NCBI GenBank assembly: GCA_002404835.1
Contig: DHKM01000002.1
Span: 32,574-96,573, forward strand
Length of the DNA: 64,000 nt
From: Caryophanales bacterium UBA4694
Lineage (GTDB): Bacteria > Bacillota_I > Bacilli_A > RFN20 > CAG-288
Direction: 5' to 3'
Under the pieces are notes generated by a model. It was not told where the DNA came from. It was given only the letters and a program-made list of their open reading frames with translations, and did not search any database. The position numbers and the translations under genes are program-made. Below, in pieces: positions 33,221 to 43,044 of this stretch (positions are counted from its first letter, which is position 1; the number at the start of each line of letters is the position of its first letter).

Positions 33221-33823
33221 ATGGAAAAGAAAATAGTTTTTGCCACTTCTAACCCGAACAAAGTCCGCGAAGTCAGGGAGATGATTGCTCCCTTAGGTTA
33301 TGAAGTCGTATCGTTGAAAGACTTGGGACTGCATGTCGATGCGGAAGAAATCGCTTCGGATTTTGAGGGTAATGCCAGAATCAAGGCGTTTGATATCCTC
33401 TGCAAGACCGATTATCCGGTACTTAGCGACGATTCCGGCCTTTCCATCCATGCTCTTGATGGATTTCCTGGAGTCCACTCCGCAAGATTCATGGAAGGCC
33501 ATAGTTATGAAGAAAAGTGCAATGCCATCATCGATATGCTGAAGGATAAAAGCGATAGAAGTGCGACCTTCTATACGGCTATGGTCTATATGGACAAGAA
33601 ACATGGCATCGATTTATGCTTCATGGGTGAAACAGAAGGTGAAATCGCTGACTTTTTCGACAAGGATGCACCAGATCAATTTGGATATGATCCCGTATTC
33701 TATTCTTATGATCTTAAGAAGACTTTTGGTAGGTCCACTCCGGAAGAGAAGGATAGTATCTCCCATCGCGGCAGGGCTTTAAGAAAATTATTCGGCTATT
33801 TAAAGGAACATGCAGAGCAATAA
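33221..33823 (+). CDS. rdgB: Non-canonical purine NTP pyrophosphatase (RdgB/HAM1, Maf-like fold)
   Basis: 200 residues, the normal length. It opens with VFATSNPNKVREV (nucleotide-binding S-x-N-x-x-K) and has the metal-binding LSDDSGLSIHALDGFPGVHS and the C-terminal FGRSTPEEKDSISHRGRAL. It hydrolyses dITP, ITP and XTP to monophosphates, removing deaminated purines from the nucleotide pool. It starts a plus-strand cluster with the overlapping membrane-protein gene, pth and mfd. Confidence 0.96.
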   Translation: MEKKIVFATSNPNKVREVREMIAPLGYEVVSLKDLGLHVDAEEIASDFEGNARIKAFDILCKTDYPVLSDDSGLSIHALDGFPGVHSARFMEGHSYEEKCNAIIDMLKDKSDRSATFYTAMVYMDKKHGIDLCFMGETEGEIADFFDKDAPDQFGYDPVFYSYDLKKTFGRSTPEEKDSISHRGRALRKLFGYLKEHAEQ

Positions 33824-34655
33824 GAAAAAATTCCTGTCCGTTATTCCGATTTATCTGAATATGATGACAGCCCTGATTTCAGTTATCGTTCTATTTTCCG
33901 TCTTTCTTTATTATTTTCAGCAGATGCGGATTAAGGAAAACCCAAAATATAGTCTACCAGCACCTCTTCGAATAACGGCTCTGGTATTTTCTGTGATTCT
34001 TTTTTTGTCTTTGCTCGGACTTCTTTTGTTCTCTCTTCTCCATTTCTCTGAGATGAAGAAAAGAAGAGAAAAAATCGAAAAAGAGAACAAAGAAGAAATC
34101 GAGGACATGAAAAAGGACCTTGCTTCTGAAATCCACTTGACGAAAATAGGAAGTGGCGCAAATTACACACTGAAGCAGAAAACGAATTTTTCCGATATCC
34201 AGAAAGCGATGTCTTTATTATATTCCCCTTTTATGGTCTTGATCGTTTTGTGCACTGTGTTAGTATTTGTCGTGGTTTTCTCCGTCAGTTTTTTGATTGG
34301 CAATCCTATGCTGATGCTTGTCTTTGCTATTTATTTGCTTGTTCCTCTTCTTGGTTTTATGACATTCCATTATCTGATACCGAAGCATGAAATGAAAAAA
34401 GAATCAGGTGAGAAAGAATATACATTTTTGGATGATCGACTCTGCATCCAGGATAATCAAAGCAATAAGGAACAGCTTTTTTATCGGGAAATCGAAAAAT
34501 CAAAGAAATTCAAAGACGGAATCTGTTTGGTTTATCAAAATTCCCTTGGAAAGAAATCGGGAATCTTTATTCAGATTGATGCCAAGAATAATCCAAATCT
34601 GTTTGAGTTTTTGTCTTTAAAGATTCTTCATCGGGAAGGTTTAACGGATTTATAA
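33810..34655 (+). CDS. Four-helix membrane protein with a possible YcxB-like C-terminal domain
   Basis: 281 residues; overlaps rdgB by 14 nt. Two helices (about 10-32 and 50-72) are followed by a charged helical loop (KKRREKIEKENKEE), then two more helices (about 145-168 and 172-192) and a soluble tail (YTFLDDRLCIQDNQSNKE, then LFYREIEKS). That tail resembles the YcxB-like domain, which has a similar strand-and-DD pattern, but the match is only by eye. Function unknown. Confidence 0.7.
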   Translation: MQSNKKKFLSVIPIYLNMMTALISVIVLFSVFLYYFQQMRIKENPKYSLPAPLRITALVFSVILFLSLLGLLLFSLLHFSEMKKRREKIEKENKEEIEDMKKDLASEIHLTKIGSGANYTLKQKTNFSDIQKAMSLLYSPFMVLIVLCTVLVFVVVFSVSFLIGNPMLMLVFAIYLLVPLLGFMTFHYLIPKHEMKKESGEKEYTFLDDRLCIQDNQSNKEQLFYREIEKSKKFKDGICLVYQNSLGKKSGIFIQIDAKNNPNLFEFLSLKILHREGLTDL

Positions 34656-34671
34656 GGAGAATATTGAATTT

Positions 34672-35232
34672 ATGAAAATCATTTTAGGAATAGGCAACTT
34701 CGGTGATTTATATGAAGACACCAGGCACAATTCCGGATTTCAGGCTGTTGATCTTCTAAGCGAAGATCTCGGAATAAAAGTCAATAAACATGACTTCAAA
34801 TCACTTGTAGGGAAAGGAAAAGCCTTTGATGACGACATCCTTCTGATGAAGCCTCTGACCTATGTCAATCTTAGCGGAGATGCTCTGATCCAGGCGAAGA
34901 ATTTCTACAAAGTCGATATCTCGGACATATATGTTCTTGTCGATGATATGGATACAGAACCTGGACATATCAGACTGAAATTGAAAGGTTCTTCCGCCGG
35001 ACACAATGGGTTGAAATCCATTATTGCCAATCTCAATACGGATCAGTTCAAGAGAATACGTATCGGAATCGGGAGACCGGGAGTTGGTTCCACACCGGAT
35101 TTTGTTCTTTCGGCACCAAAAGACAAAGAGGTTTATCAGGCTTGGAAAGACGGAATTTCCAAGGCGGCGGAAGCGATGGAATATACCCTTCGATTCGGTT
35201 TCGAGAAGGCAATGAATCAATACAACAAATAA
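34672..35232 (+). CDS. pth: Peptidyl-tRNA hydrolase
   Basis: 186 residues, standard length. The family motifs are in place: GIGNFGDLYEDTRHNSGF with the catalytic His, LMKPLTYVNLSG, VDDMDTEPGHIRLK (catalytic Asp) and GSSAGHNGLKSI. It releases peptides from prematurely dropped peptidyl-tRNA. A ribosome-binding site (AAGGAG) precedes the ATG. Two nucleotides separate its stop from mfd, the pth-mfd order known from Bacillus. Confidence 0.97.
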   Translation: MKIILGIGNFGDLYEDTRHNSGFQAVDLLSEDLGIKVNKHDFKSLVGKGKAFDDDILLMKPLTYVNLSGDALIQAKNFYKVDISDIYVLVDDMDTEPGHIRLKLKGSSAGHNGLKSIIANLNTDQFKRIRIGIGRPGVGSTPDFVLSAPKDKEVYQAWKDGISKAAEAMEYTLRFGFEKAMNQYNK

Positions 35233-35233
35233 C

Positions 35234-38200
35234 ATGTCACAATTTGGAAAACGTTCTCTTTTTTCTTACCTACTGAATAATGTTCAGAAGGAAAACATCG
35301 ATAACCGCAGAGATGTCAACGTCTCTTCTCCTGAGGCACTTGCAATCTTGACGGCCCTAAGTTTTGATGAAAAACCCAGGAAGATGTTTTTCCTTTTTCC
35401 GACCATTTATGAAGCTGAGGAATTCACCCAGATTCTAGGGGATTATCTCTCCTCCGATGATGTTTTCATGTTCCCTTATGATGAAATCCTGCGAAGCTCT
35501 GCAATCGGTGTCTCTCCGGAAATGGGACTTGAGCGTTGTAGTGCCATTGCTTCGATTATGGATCCAAGACCTTCGATTTTAGTCGCCCATGGTTCATCAG
35601 CTCTTCTTAGGCTTTGTCCGAAAAGCCGATACGAGAAAGGAATCAAGACGATCAAAAAGGGCGATATGCTTGATAAAGAATCTTTTATCAAGGAACTTTC
35701 GAACCTAGGATATTCTTCTATTGATCGAGTCACAAACCGGAATCAGATTGCTACCAGAGGTGAAATCCTCGATGTCTATGATTCGTATTATCCCGATCCG
35801 ATCAGAATCCAGTTCTTCGGAGACGAAATCGATGACATCCGTTTCTTCAAGGTTCAGGAGGAACTCTCCTATCAGCATATCGATAAAATCATTATTCATC
35901 CTGCCAGTCTTCTTCTTTTGACCGAAGAGGAAGTCAAGACCGGTTTTGAAAGAATGGACAAGGAGTGTCAAGAACTCCTTTTATCTACAAAGGACAGACG
36001 AACCGTCGATGAACTATCCAACCGTCTTCAAGATGTGAAGACTCAGGCGGTTACTTTGAATTTAAAGGATATTCAGCAAAGGTTTTATCCGATTTTCAAT
36101 TCTGATGACGATTCGATTCTGGATTATGTAGATGATTATGAAAAATTTCTCTATCATCCTCAGGAGACAAAATCCAGTATTCACGCTGTAAAAGCTAAGG
36201 AAAAAGATTATTTTTCTTCGGCTTATAAAGAAGCAATCTCATTGATAGAAGAAAAAGTATACAAAGAAGAAAAACTCGATTTTATTGATTATTCTTCCGT
36301 TGTTTTCAATTCCGATGATGAAAACGCCTTTATCGTAAGAGATAATTCTTATAAAAGTATTTCCTATTCTCAGTCGAATCTGATGCTTGAACAGTACCTT
36401 AAAGAAGGCTACAAAATCAGAATAGCTCTTCCTGAACCGAATCTGACTAATTATGTCAACTATCTTAACAGCGTCGGAATGAATCATACACTGTATCCAA
36501 CTCATTCGGCCTTGATGCTCTATGAAGGAAGAATCACACATGGATTCGAGATTCCGAAAGAAAAACATGTTTATCTGAGTTCCAAGGAAATCTACGGCGT
36601 CTCTGATCAAAAATCGAGATTCTTATCTAGATATAAAGAAGCTAAGATCATCCGTCGCTATGAAGATCTTCAGATCGGGGATTATGTCGTTCACGAAATC
36701 CATGGTGTTGGAAAATATCTCGGTGTCGAAACAATCGATGGTTTGGAATATCTGAAAATCGAATACGCAGATAAGGCTGTCTTCTATCTCCCACTAAATC
36801 AGTATCGTATGATACGGAAGTATTCGGCAAGGGATGGATATGCTCCCTCTTTGGACAAACTCGGTGGAAGCACATGGTCCAGAAAGAAATCCAGAATCCG
36901 CTCACGCATGGCTTTTTTGGCAGATCAGCTTCTCTCCATCTATGCGGAACGGAAGACAAGGCCCGGATTTGCTTTCCTGAAGGAACCAGAGATGGAGTTC
37001 GATTTCCGGAAGACCTTCCCATATCCGTATACGGCATGCCAGCTGAAAGTCATCCAGGAAGTATTCGATGATATGGAAAAACCGAATCCGATGGACAGAC
37101 TTATCGCAGGAGATGTCGGATTCGGAAAGACGGAAATTGCTTTCAATGCTGCCTTCAAAGCCATTCTCAGCCACAAACAGGTCGCATTCCTCTGTCCGAC
37201 TACGATTCTTTGTATGCAACATTATAAGAATGCTATGGCTCGTTTTGCTCCATACGGAGTGAGAATCTGCGCTTTCAACCGCTTTGTATCCAAAAAGGAG
37301 CAGGATAAGAACATCCAGCTGATCAAAGAAGGAAAAATGGATCTTGTCATCGGAACCCATAGGCTTCTGAGCGATGATATTGTCTTCAAGGATCTTGGAC
37401 TTTATATTGTAGACGAGGAACAGAAATTTGGCGTTACGCATAAAGAAAAAATCAAGGAGAAGGTGAAAAATGTCGATTCACTGACTCTGACTGCGACCCC
37501 GATTCCACGTACACTTCAGATGTCTCTTCTGAATGTCCGTTCATTGTCTCTTCTAGACGAAGCGCCGATCAATAGGATGCCGGTAAAGACGTATGTCCTT
37601 AAATACGATAAGGAAGTCGTATACGAAGTCATCCAAAAAGAACTGGATCGTAAAGGACAGGTCTATTATCTTCATAACGACATAAAGTCTATCTTTACTC
37701 TTGCCAGTTCCATTCAGAAGAAGTTTCCGGATTACAAAGTCTCGGTCGTGCATGCCCAAATGGGCGAGGATGAAATCGAGAAAGTCATGGATGACTTCTA
37801 TGACAGCAAATCCGATATCCTTGTCTGCACTTCCATCATCGAATCCGGTCTGGATATTCCTAACGTCAATACTATCCTGGTCGACAATGCGGATCATTTC
37901 GGCCTTTCACAGCTCTATCAGATCAAGGGACGTGTTGGCAGAAGCGATAGACTTGCTTATGCTTATTTCTTTTTCCGCGATGACAACAAGCTGACGGATA
38001 CGGCAAGGCTGAGACTCAAAGCCTTGAAGAACTTCACGGAACTTGGTTCCGGATACAAGATTGCCATGCAAGACCTAAATATCAGAGGAGCAGGAGATAT
38101 TCTAGGAAGTGAGCAGGCAGGCTTTGTCGATTCTTTGGGATATGATGCCTACATCGATCTTCTAAATCAGGTTGTTAAAGAAAAATCCTTTGCCAATACT

Positions 38201-38671
38201 GCTGTCGATGATAAACCAAAGAATTTCTTCGAACTGTCGTTCTCCTTGGATGCTCATATTCCGGATGATTACGGGAATGAAAGTCAGAGAATCTCGATGT
38301 ATCGAGAACTGTCTGACTGCAATTCCTATAAAGACATCAATGAGTTTGGAAAGAAGTTGAACGATGTCTATGGACCTTATCCAAGTGAGGTAGGCAATCT
38401 GCTTCTAAAACGTGGAGTCGAGCTGAACCTGAATTCGGGAATTTTCGAAAGTTTCGAAGAAGGTCTGGGAATCTATATTCTCAAGACGACCAAGGCTTTT
38501 TCCATGAAGGAAGGAATCTATAAACAAATCCAGGAAATCATCCAACCGCTTACGGTTAAGATCAAAGTCAAAATCAGCGACAATAAGTTCGGCTTCTCAT
38601 TGACTAAGACAAAAGACTATCTTCAGGACCTCCTTTATCTGACTCAAAGTTTAAGAAAACTAGCTGAATAG
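35234..38671 (+). CDS. mfd: Transcription-repair coupling factor Mfd
   Basis: 1145 residues, near the usual 1150-1180. In order: UvrB-homology domains; the RNA-polymerase-interacting domain (IGDYVVHEIHGVGKYLGVE, about 478-540); the RecG-like motor with Walker A GDVGFGKTEIA, the DEEQ box in IVDEEQKFGV, TATPIPRTLQMS, and in the second lobe SIIESGLDIPNVNTI and QIKGRVGRS; then the C-terminal TRCF domain. Mfd removes stalled RNA polymerase and recruits UvrA. There is no Shine-Dalgarno; translation is presumably coupled to pth, whose stop lies 1 nt before the ATG. Confidence 0.97.
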   Translation: MSQFGKRSLFSYLLNNVQKENIDNRRDVNVSSPEALAILTALSFDEKPRKMFFLFPTIYEAEEFTQILGDYLSSDDVFMFPYDEILRSSAIGVSPEMGLERCSAIASIMDPRPSILVAHGSSALLRLCPKSRYEKGIKTIKKGDMLDKESFIKELSNLGYSSIDRVTNRNQIATRGEILDVYDSYYPDPIRIQFFGDEIDDIRFFKVQEELSYQHIDKIIIHPASLLLLTEEEVKTGFERMDKECQELLLSTKDRRTVDELSNRLQDVKTQAVTLNLKDIQQRFYPIFNSDDDSILDYVDDYEKFLYHPQETKSSIHAVKAKEKDYFSSAYKEAISLIEEKVYKEEKLDFIDYSSVVFNSDDENAFIVRDNSYKSISYSQSNLMLEQYLKEGYKIRIALPEPNLTNYVNYLNSVGMNHTLYPTHSALMLYEGRITHGFEIPKEKHVYLSSKEIYGVSDQKSRFLSRYKEAKIIRRYEDLQIGDYVVHEIHGVGKYLGVETIDGLEYLKIEYADKAVFYLPLNQYRMIRKYSARDGYAPSLDKLGGSTWSRKKSRIRSRMAFLADQLLSIYAERKTRPGFAFLKEPEMEFDFRKTFPYPYTACQLKVIQEVFDDMEKPNPMDRLIAGDVGFGKTEIAFNAAFKAILSHKQVAFLCPTTILCMQHYKNAMARFAPYGVRICAFNRFVSKKEQDKNIQLIKEGKMDLVIGTHRLLSDDIVFKDLGLYIVDEEQKFGVTHKEKIKEKVKNVDSLTLTATPIPRTLQMSLLNVRSLSLLDEAPINRMPVKTYVLKYDKEVVYEVIQKELDRKGQVYYLHNDIKSIFTLASSIQKKFPDYKVSVVHAQMGEDEIEKVMDDFYDSKSDILVCTSIIESGLDIPNVNTILVDNADHFGLSQLYQIKGRVGRSDRLAYAYFFFRDDNKLTDTARLRLKALKNFTELGSGYKIAMQDLNIRGAGDILGSEQAGFVDSLGYDAYIDLLNQVVKEKSFANTAVDDKPKNFFELSFSLDAHIPDDYGNESQRISMYRELSDCNSYKDINEFGKKLNDVYGPYPSEVGNLLLKRGVELNLNSGIFESFEEGLGIYILKTTKAFSMKEGIYKQIQEIIQPLTVKIKVKISDNKFGFSLTKTKDYLQDLLYLTQSLRKLAE

Positions 38672-38674
38672 AAA

Positions 38675-38715
38675 AAGCCATTACTTTGTAGAGACTATCT
38701 ACAAGGTAGTGGCTT
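38675..38715. terminator. Bidirectional terminator between mfd and the giant lipoprotein gene
   Basis: AAGCCATTAC (38675-38684) and GTAGTGGCTT (38706-38715) pair with one GU, an inner GTAG/CTAC helix extends the stem, and A/T runs flank both sides. Confidence 0.8.
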
Positions 38716-38719
38716 GTTT

Positions 38720-41700
38720 TTAGTTGTCATGATAGAAGAAGACGCTGGTTGGTCCGGAACCATAGCTACCGGTATTGGTGTAGGTGGGTCCGTTTTTCTT
38801 TTTTCCGTTGTCTTTGATTTTAGAACCATCCCCTGATAATAGGCTGTCGGCTTCAACAGACGTAATCAAGTAGGTCTCTAGATTCGGATTTTCAAAACCG
38901 CCGCAGGCTGTGACAAACTTATAGTAGCGTGACATCTTTCCGTTTTCACTGTACGGGCAGGTAGATCCATAATTCGGAAGAGTCAGTGTGAACTGGTTTT
39001 CACTTGATTTCAGTTCAGCTTCAACAAGGCCTCCTGCAATCGTAATTTTGGCTCCTATAGAAAGGAAATTGAGGATGTTTTCAGAACTATATCCTAACGA
39101 GATTTCCTGGTTTCCACTGAACGTAATGACAGGAATGTTCAATATTGAACCTAAATCAAGGGAGAGGTTGAATTTTTTGCTTTGCTTGTCTTCTTGTGCG
39201 GATTTGATGACCTTGGAGAAGTCGTTGGATTTGATCAAGGTAGATGAGGAAGATGAGCTCTCGTCATCTTTGATATTACTTGCCAATGTATAATTGAGAA
39301 TAGACCCTGCATCAAGCGTGTAATTGAAAAGATAATAGATAAGATGAGTGGTTTTGGTGAAGTCTTCTGCTGTTGTATAGAAGTATTCGGAGGTGGTTGT
39401 ATACTTCGTCTTAAATTTCCAATTCTCCCAAACGGTAGAAGTGCTTGTCTTGGTTTGACAGACGAAAATCTGATTTTCCTTGACAAAGTATTCCGTCATT
39501 CGATATCCGTCATCGCTCATGTTTTTTTCATGGTTGTTTATGGCAAGATAGGCATAGGCTTCATTGTTCTGAATGTATATCTTCGCCTTGGCATAAGCGT
39601 CAACGTTGATCAAACTAGAAGAAATTTTCAATACTTTGAGATTCAGCTTTAACCGTCCTTCCATCTCCATATAATTGTGCGAAGTCGTTGTGACAAGACA
39701 ATTAAGCAATGTCTTGAATCCAGCTACATCAACGGTATACCCGGTATCTAGGTCCATACTTGGTTTTGGATTCTTATCGAAGGCGGTCAAGCTCAGTGAT
39801 GCTTCGATCGTATATTTTCCGAGGGAAGCCGAAATGGTGGCCTTTTTGATTCCCGTTGAATCATAGTCGATTGTCAAGGTTTCGTCTTTGTCGTTCTCAT
39901 AGGTGACTGTATCATCGAACAGTTTGCTGGAAGCGACAAGTACAATCTGACTGTCCGTCAGTTCGACTTTCTTCACATATTTGTATCTCAGAATTCTTGA
40001 TGGATCCTTGGATGCAATCATATCCATAAGAGGAAGTCCGGTCGTTCCGTTTTCGACATGACCGAGATAACGATAAAGAAGGTTGTTTTCGTCGATGGAT
40101 TTGGCAATTTTCATGATCTCTTCTACATCGCTTTTCTCCATGGATATCTTCATGTTGTCGTTGTATTTGGCGATGAACTGTCCGTCCACGAGTTTTAGAC
40201 TATCCTTATCGAAAACACCGTGATAATCGAATACGACTTTCTGATCGGCAGTCTTTGTGGAATCACCAAGATAAGGATGTGTGATTCCAAGACCGCCATA
40301 GCAGACGGGGTTGTTACTATCTGTCATATCGACTGCGACAAAGCTTTTGTTTAAAGAACTATTTGTATCCCCATAGGTATCGTTGAAGTCTCCGATGGAT
40401 ACCTCCTGATCCAATCCGCTGTCGGTTTTGTATTTGACGGAAGCATTTGCTTCGATTCCGAACTTTTCGAATGTGGTAGGAAGCGAGTAGAAGACATCAA
40501 CCAGCTGGGAAGCGTTGTTGATTACCGTATATTCGCTCTTCTGGATATCGTTAAGCAGATCTTCTTCGTAATCTTCAAAGGAGATGGTGGCACTCAATGA
40601 GTCTGTTTCTTTGTCGATGAGGGAGTGAGCGAGGTTCAGTGTAATGGAGGAAATCTGATTCGTTGTGGTGTTGATAGAGAATACAATGTCGGAAAGTTTT
40701 CCTTCGTAGTCACTACCTTTTAGGAAATAATCAGGAGTGACTTTCAGAATGAGGTTGCTTGTATCCGTGTTGTCTTTGTCGATAAAAACAAAGCTTTCAA
40801 GGTCTTTTATCGATCCTTCCTTTAGGCTATCGGTGAAATTCTTGTAGTTTGAACTGCTTTTGATAGCGGAAAGAATGGAATTGGTTTCTTCAATCGAATC
40901 GGAAGCGGAAGTTGTCTTTACTTTGGTGTTTTTGTCTATGACATCCTTGATCTTGGTGATTTCAGAATCCGGGAACTGATTCTTCAGAAGATAAGTCCCA
41001 TCATCATAGTTGTAGCCTAGATAAATGTTCTTGTCCTGATATCGGACCTCGATTTTGTTCTTCATCGTATCATCTCCGGTATCGATATCCAGGGCAATGG
41101 AATAATTTCCTTTGCTGAAATGGTCGATTCCGTCGGCCAGGGAAGAAAGATCGTTATCATCTTTGACCACTTTTGTCATATCAGCCTTGATTTTTCCATT
41201 CAGGGAATAGGCAACACCAGCTGAGGTATCCTTGTAGGTCAAAGCCAGATTGGCCTGCACCTTTTTGTTGTCGACAATGTCGACCAGGGTTTTGAAAATC
41301 GGAGTAATAGCTTCGTAGTTCTTATAGTTCTTTTCTTCTTCACTGACGTCTTTTCTTGTGACATTGCTGCTATCCTTGATACTTAAGGTACAGCTGAGTC
41401 TGTAGGAACCTATATTCAGATTTTCAAGGCGAATATCCTTTAAGCCTTTATCTTTTCCGCCTTCTATGATATCCAGTGCGACAAGGAAAGCATCATCGTT
41501 AGCGGAAGAAAGGCCGAAGAACTTAGAGTAGAATTCGATTTCGAATCCTTGGTTGAAGGTATAGGTGAAGCTCTTGATCATGCCTTCGTATTTTGAATAA
41601 TCACCGGCAACAAGACTATCGAAATCCGTCTGGGATAAGGTGATATTCAGAATATCCGTAATGTTCTTGATTAGGCTGTCTTTTCCGATGTCAGAGACAT

Positions 41701-42871
41701 AAGTGAAGATATCCGCAAGAGTGGTTGTCATAACCTTTCCATGGAAGAGATTGTTCAGGGAAAGATAAAGTGTTTCGTCTTGGAAGTGGATGGATAAGTC
41801 ATTGAGGATCTTTGTTCCGTTTACATGGCGTAGATTCAGTCGATAGTCTCCTTTGTCATAGTTGATGAAGGTATCGCTGGCAAAGGCTTCGAATTCACCG
41901 ACAACGGTTTGCTTCTTGCCGTTTTGGTCGTCCAAAGAAAGATTCAACCCGATATTTGCCTTTTTGTCGTTTCCCAGCTTTGTCAATGTCCGGAAAAGAG
42001 AAGAAGTGGATGCTGTCAGATCATCGAACTGGTTCTGATCTTTGCGGATATAGGATCCGGTGGAACGAAGTTCTAGGGAACTGTCAGCGCTGATGGCTGT
42101 TTTCTTCTCGGTTGTGACATCGACCAAAGCGAAATCCTTTAAGGAGATACCTTTTAGGGAATAATTTTCATCCGCGAGAAGATTTAGCTTGAATGAATTC
42201 AGTTTTGTGTTTTCGTCAATGGAAATTTCTGGTATGACGATATCAAGAGAATAACCGGAAACTCCATGTTCTACCTTGGAATTCAAAACCTGGGAATTTG
42301 AAATTATATCTTTGATTTTGCTGATGATTTTTCCAAAATCGATTTGATCCTGGCTATCATTTGTCAATGAGACATCAAAGCCTAAGGCATTGATCAATTG
42401 CAGAATCTGATTCAGTGTTCTTGGGGTTGAAATGGAATAGGCATGAACTTTATAGACAAGATAGATATATCCGTCTTGTTCCAAGGAAAGGGAAAGGTTG
42501 TCGATAACGGCATTTTCATATTCCAATTTTAGAATACAAGAGAGATTGACATCCAATGAATTCAGCTTGGAAAAATCAATGATCAAGTCTGAAGCTGTGA
42601 TTTTTATTGGTTTTCCGTTTGAAAGATCAATCTGAAAACTGAAATTGTCGAAGGCAAATTCTTTTGCCTTCGAGATATTGCTCATCACGTTATTCAGGAT
42701 ATTGGACGAATCCTCTTCTTCGGAATTATCGATATCTGGGACAATGATATTGGGTTCGTCGATATTTCCTTGATTTTTGTTGCTGTTGGAATATCCAAAA
42801 GAGGAGCACGAGCTAAGGGCCATACTTAAAAACAAGGATAAAGAAATCAGTAATTGTTTGCTATGTTTCAT
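38720..42871 (-). CDS. Giant five-module lipoprotein, paralogue of the 44172 protein
   Basis: 1383 residues from MKHSKQLLISLSLFL; a TTG 15 nt upstream is less likely. The lipobox MALSSC puts the Cys near residue 22, then an acidic linker. The rest is built of related units of about 230-265 residues. Each opens with a short helix (SLFRTLTKLG near 287, PIFKTLVDIV near 520, QLVDVFYSLP near 784, FKTLLNCLV near 1047, and NILNNVMSNIS near 57). Alternating beta strands of type ANIGLNLSL or LYLSLNNLF follow. I recognise no known family. The unit order and several blocks (TPRTLNQILQLI, LPTTFEKFG, THPYLG) match the divergently encoded 1590-residue protein. A lipid- or peptide-binding sheet fold is conceivable but not shown. 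Confidence 0.85.
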   Translation of the reverse strand: MKHSKQLLISLSLFLSMALSSCSSFGYSNSNKNQGNIDEPNIIVPDIDNSEEEDSSNILNNVMSNISKAKEFAFDNFSFQIDLSNGKPIKITASDLIIDFSKLNSLDVNLSCILKLEYENAVIDNLSLSLEQDGYIYLVYKVHAYSISTPRTLNQILQLINALGFDVSLTNDSQDQIDFGKIISKIKDIISNSQVLNSKVEHGVSGYSLDIVIPEISIDENTKLNSFKLNLLADENYSLKGISLKDFALVDVTTEKKTAISADSSLELRSTGSYIRKDQNQFDDLTASTSSLFRTLTKLGNDKKANIGLNLSLDDQNGKKQTVVGEFEAFASDTFINYDKGDYRLNLRHVNGTKILNDLSIHFQDETLYLSLNNLFHGKVMTTTLADIFTYVSDIGKDSLIKNITDILNITLSQTDFDSLVAGDYSKYEGMIKSFTYTFNQGFEIEFYSKFFGLSSANDDAFLVALDIIEGGKDKGLKDIRLENLNIGSYRLSCTLSIKDSSNVTRKDVSEEEKNYKNYEAITPIFKTLVDIVDNKKVQANLALTYKDTSAGVAYSLNGKIKADMTKVVKDDNDLSSLADGIDHFSKGNYSIALDIDTGDDTMKNKIEVRYQDKNIYLGYNYDDGTYLLKNQFPDSEITKIKDVIDKNTKVKTTSASDSIEETNSILSAIKSSSNYKNFTDSLKEGSIKDLESFVFIDKDNTDTSNLILKVTPDYFLKGSDYEGKLSDIVFSINTTTNQISSITLNLAHSLIDKETDSLSATISFEDYEEDLLNDIQKSEYTVINNASQLVDVFYSLPTTFEKFGIEANASVKYKTDSGLDQEVSIGDFNDTYGDTNSSLNKSFVAVDMTDSNNPVCYGGLGITHPYLGDSTKTADQKVVFDYHGVFDKDSLKLVDGQFIAKYNDNMKISMEKSDVEEIMKIAKSIDENNLLYRYLGHVENGTTGLPLMDMIASKDPSRILRYKYVKKVELTDSQIVLVASSKLFDDTVTYENDKDETLTIDYDSTGIKKATISASLGKYTIEASLSLTAFDKNPKPSMDLDTGYTVDVAGFKTLLNCLVTTTSHNYMEMEGRLKLNLKVLKISSSLINVDAYAKAKIYIQNNEAYAYLAINNHEKNMSDDGYRMTEYFVKENQIFVCQTKTSTSTVWENWKFKTKYTTTSEYFYTTAEDFTKTTHLIYYLFNYTLDAGSILNYTLASNIKDDESSSSSSTLIKSNDFSKVIKSAQEDKQSKKFNLSLDLGSILNIPVITFSGNQEISLGYSSENILNFLSIGAKITIAGGLVEAELKSSENQFTLTLPNYGSTCPYSENGKMSRYYKFVTACGGFENPNLETYLITSVEADSLLSGDGSKIKDNGKKKNGPTYTNTGSYGSGPTSVFFYHDN

Positions 42872-43044
42872 TTTTGATTTTATCAATATTATAGTTTATC
42901 GGAAAAAGATAACGTATCCAATGTTATTTGGCCTAATGATACATTCCAATAATGGTTTTACATGAAAACTATTTTCGGGACTATATTATTTACTTCCGAA
43001 ACATTGTTATTTTTTCTTTTCGCGCGTTTAAATATTATGGCAAT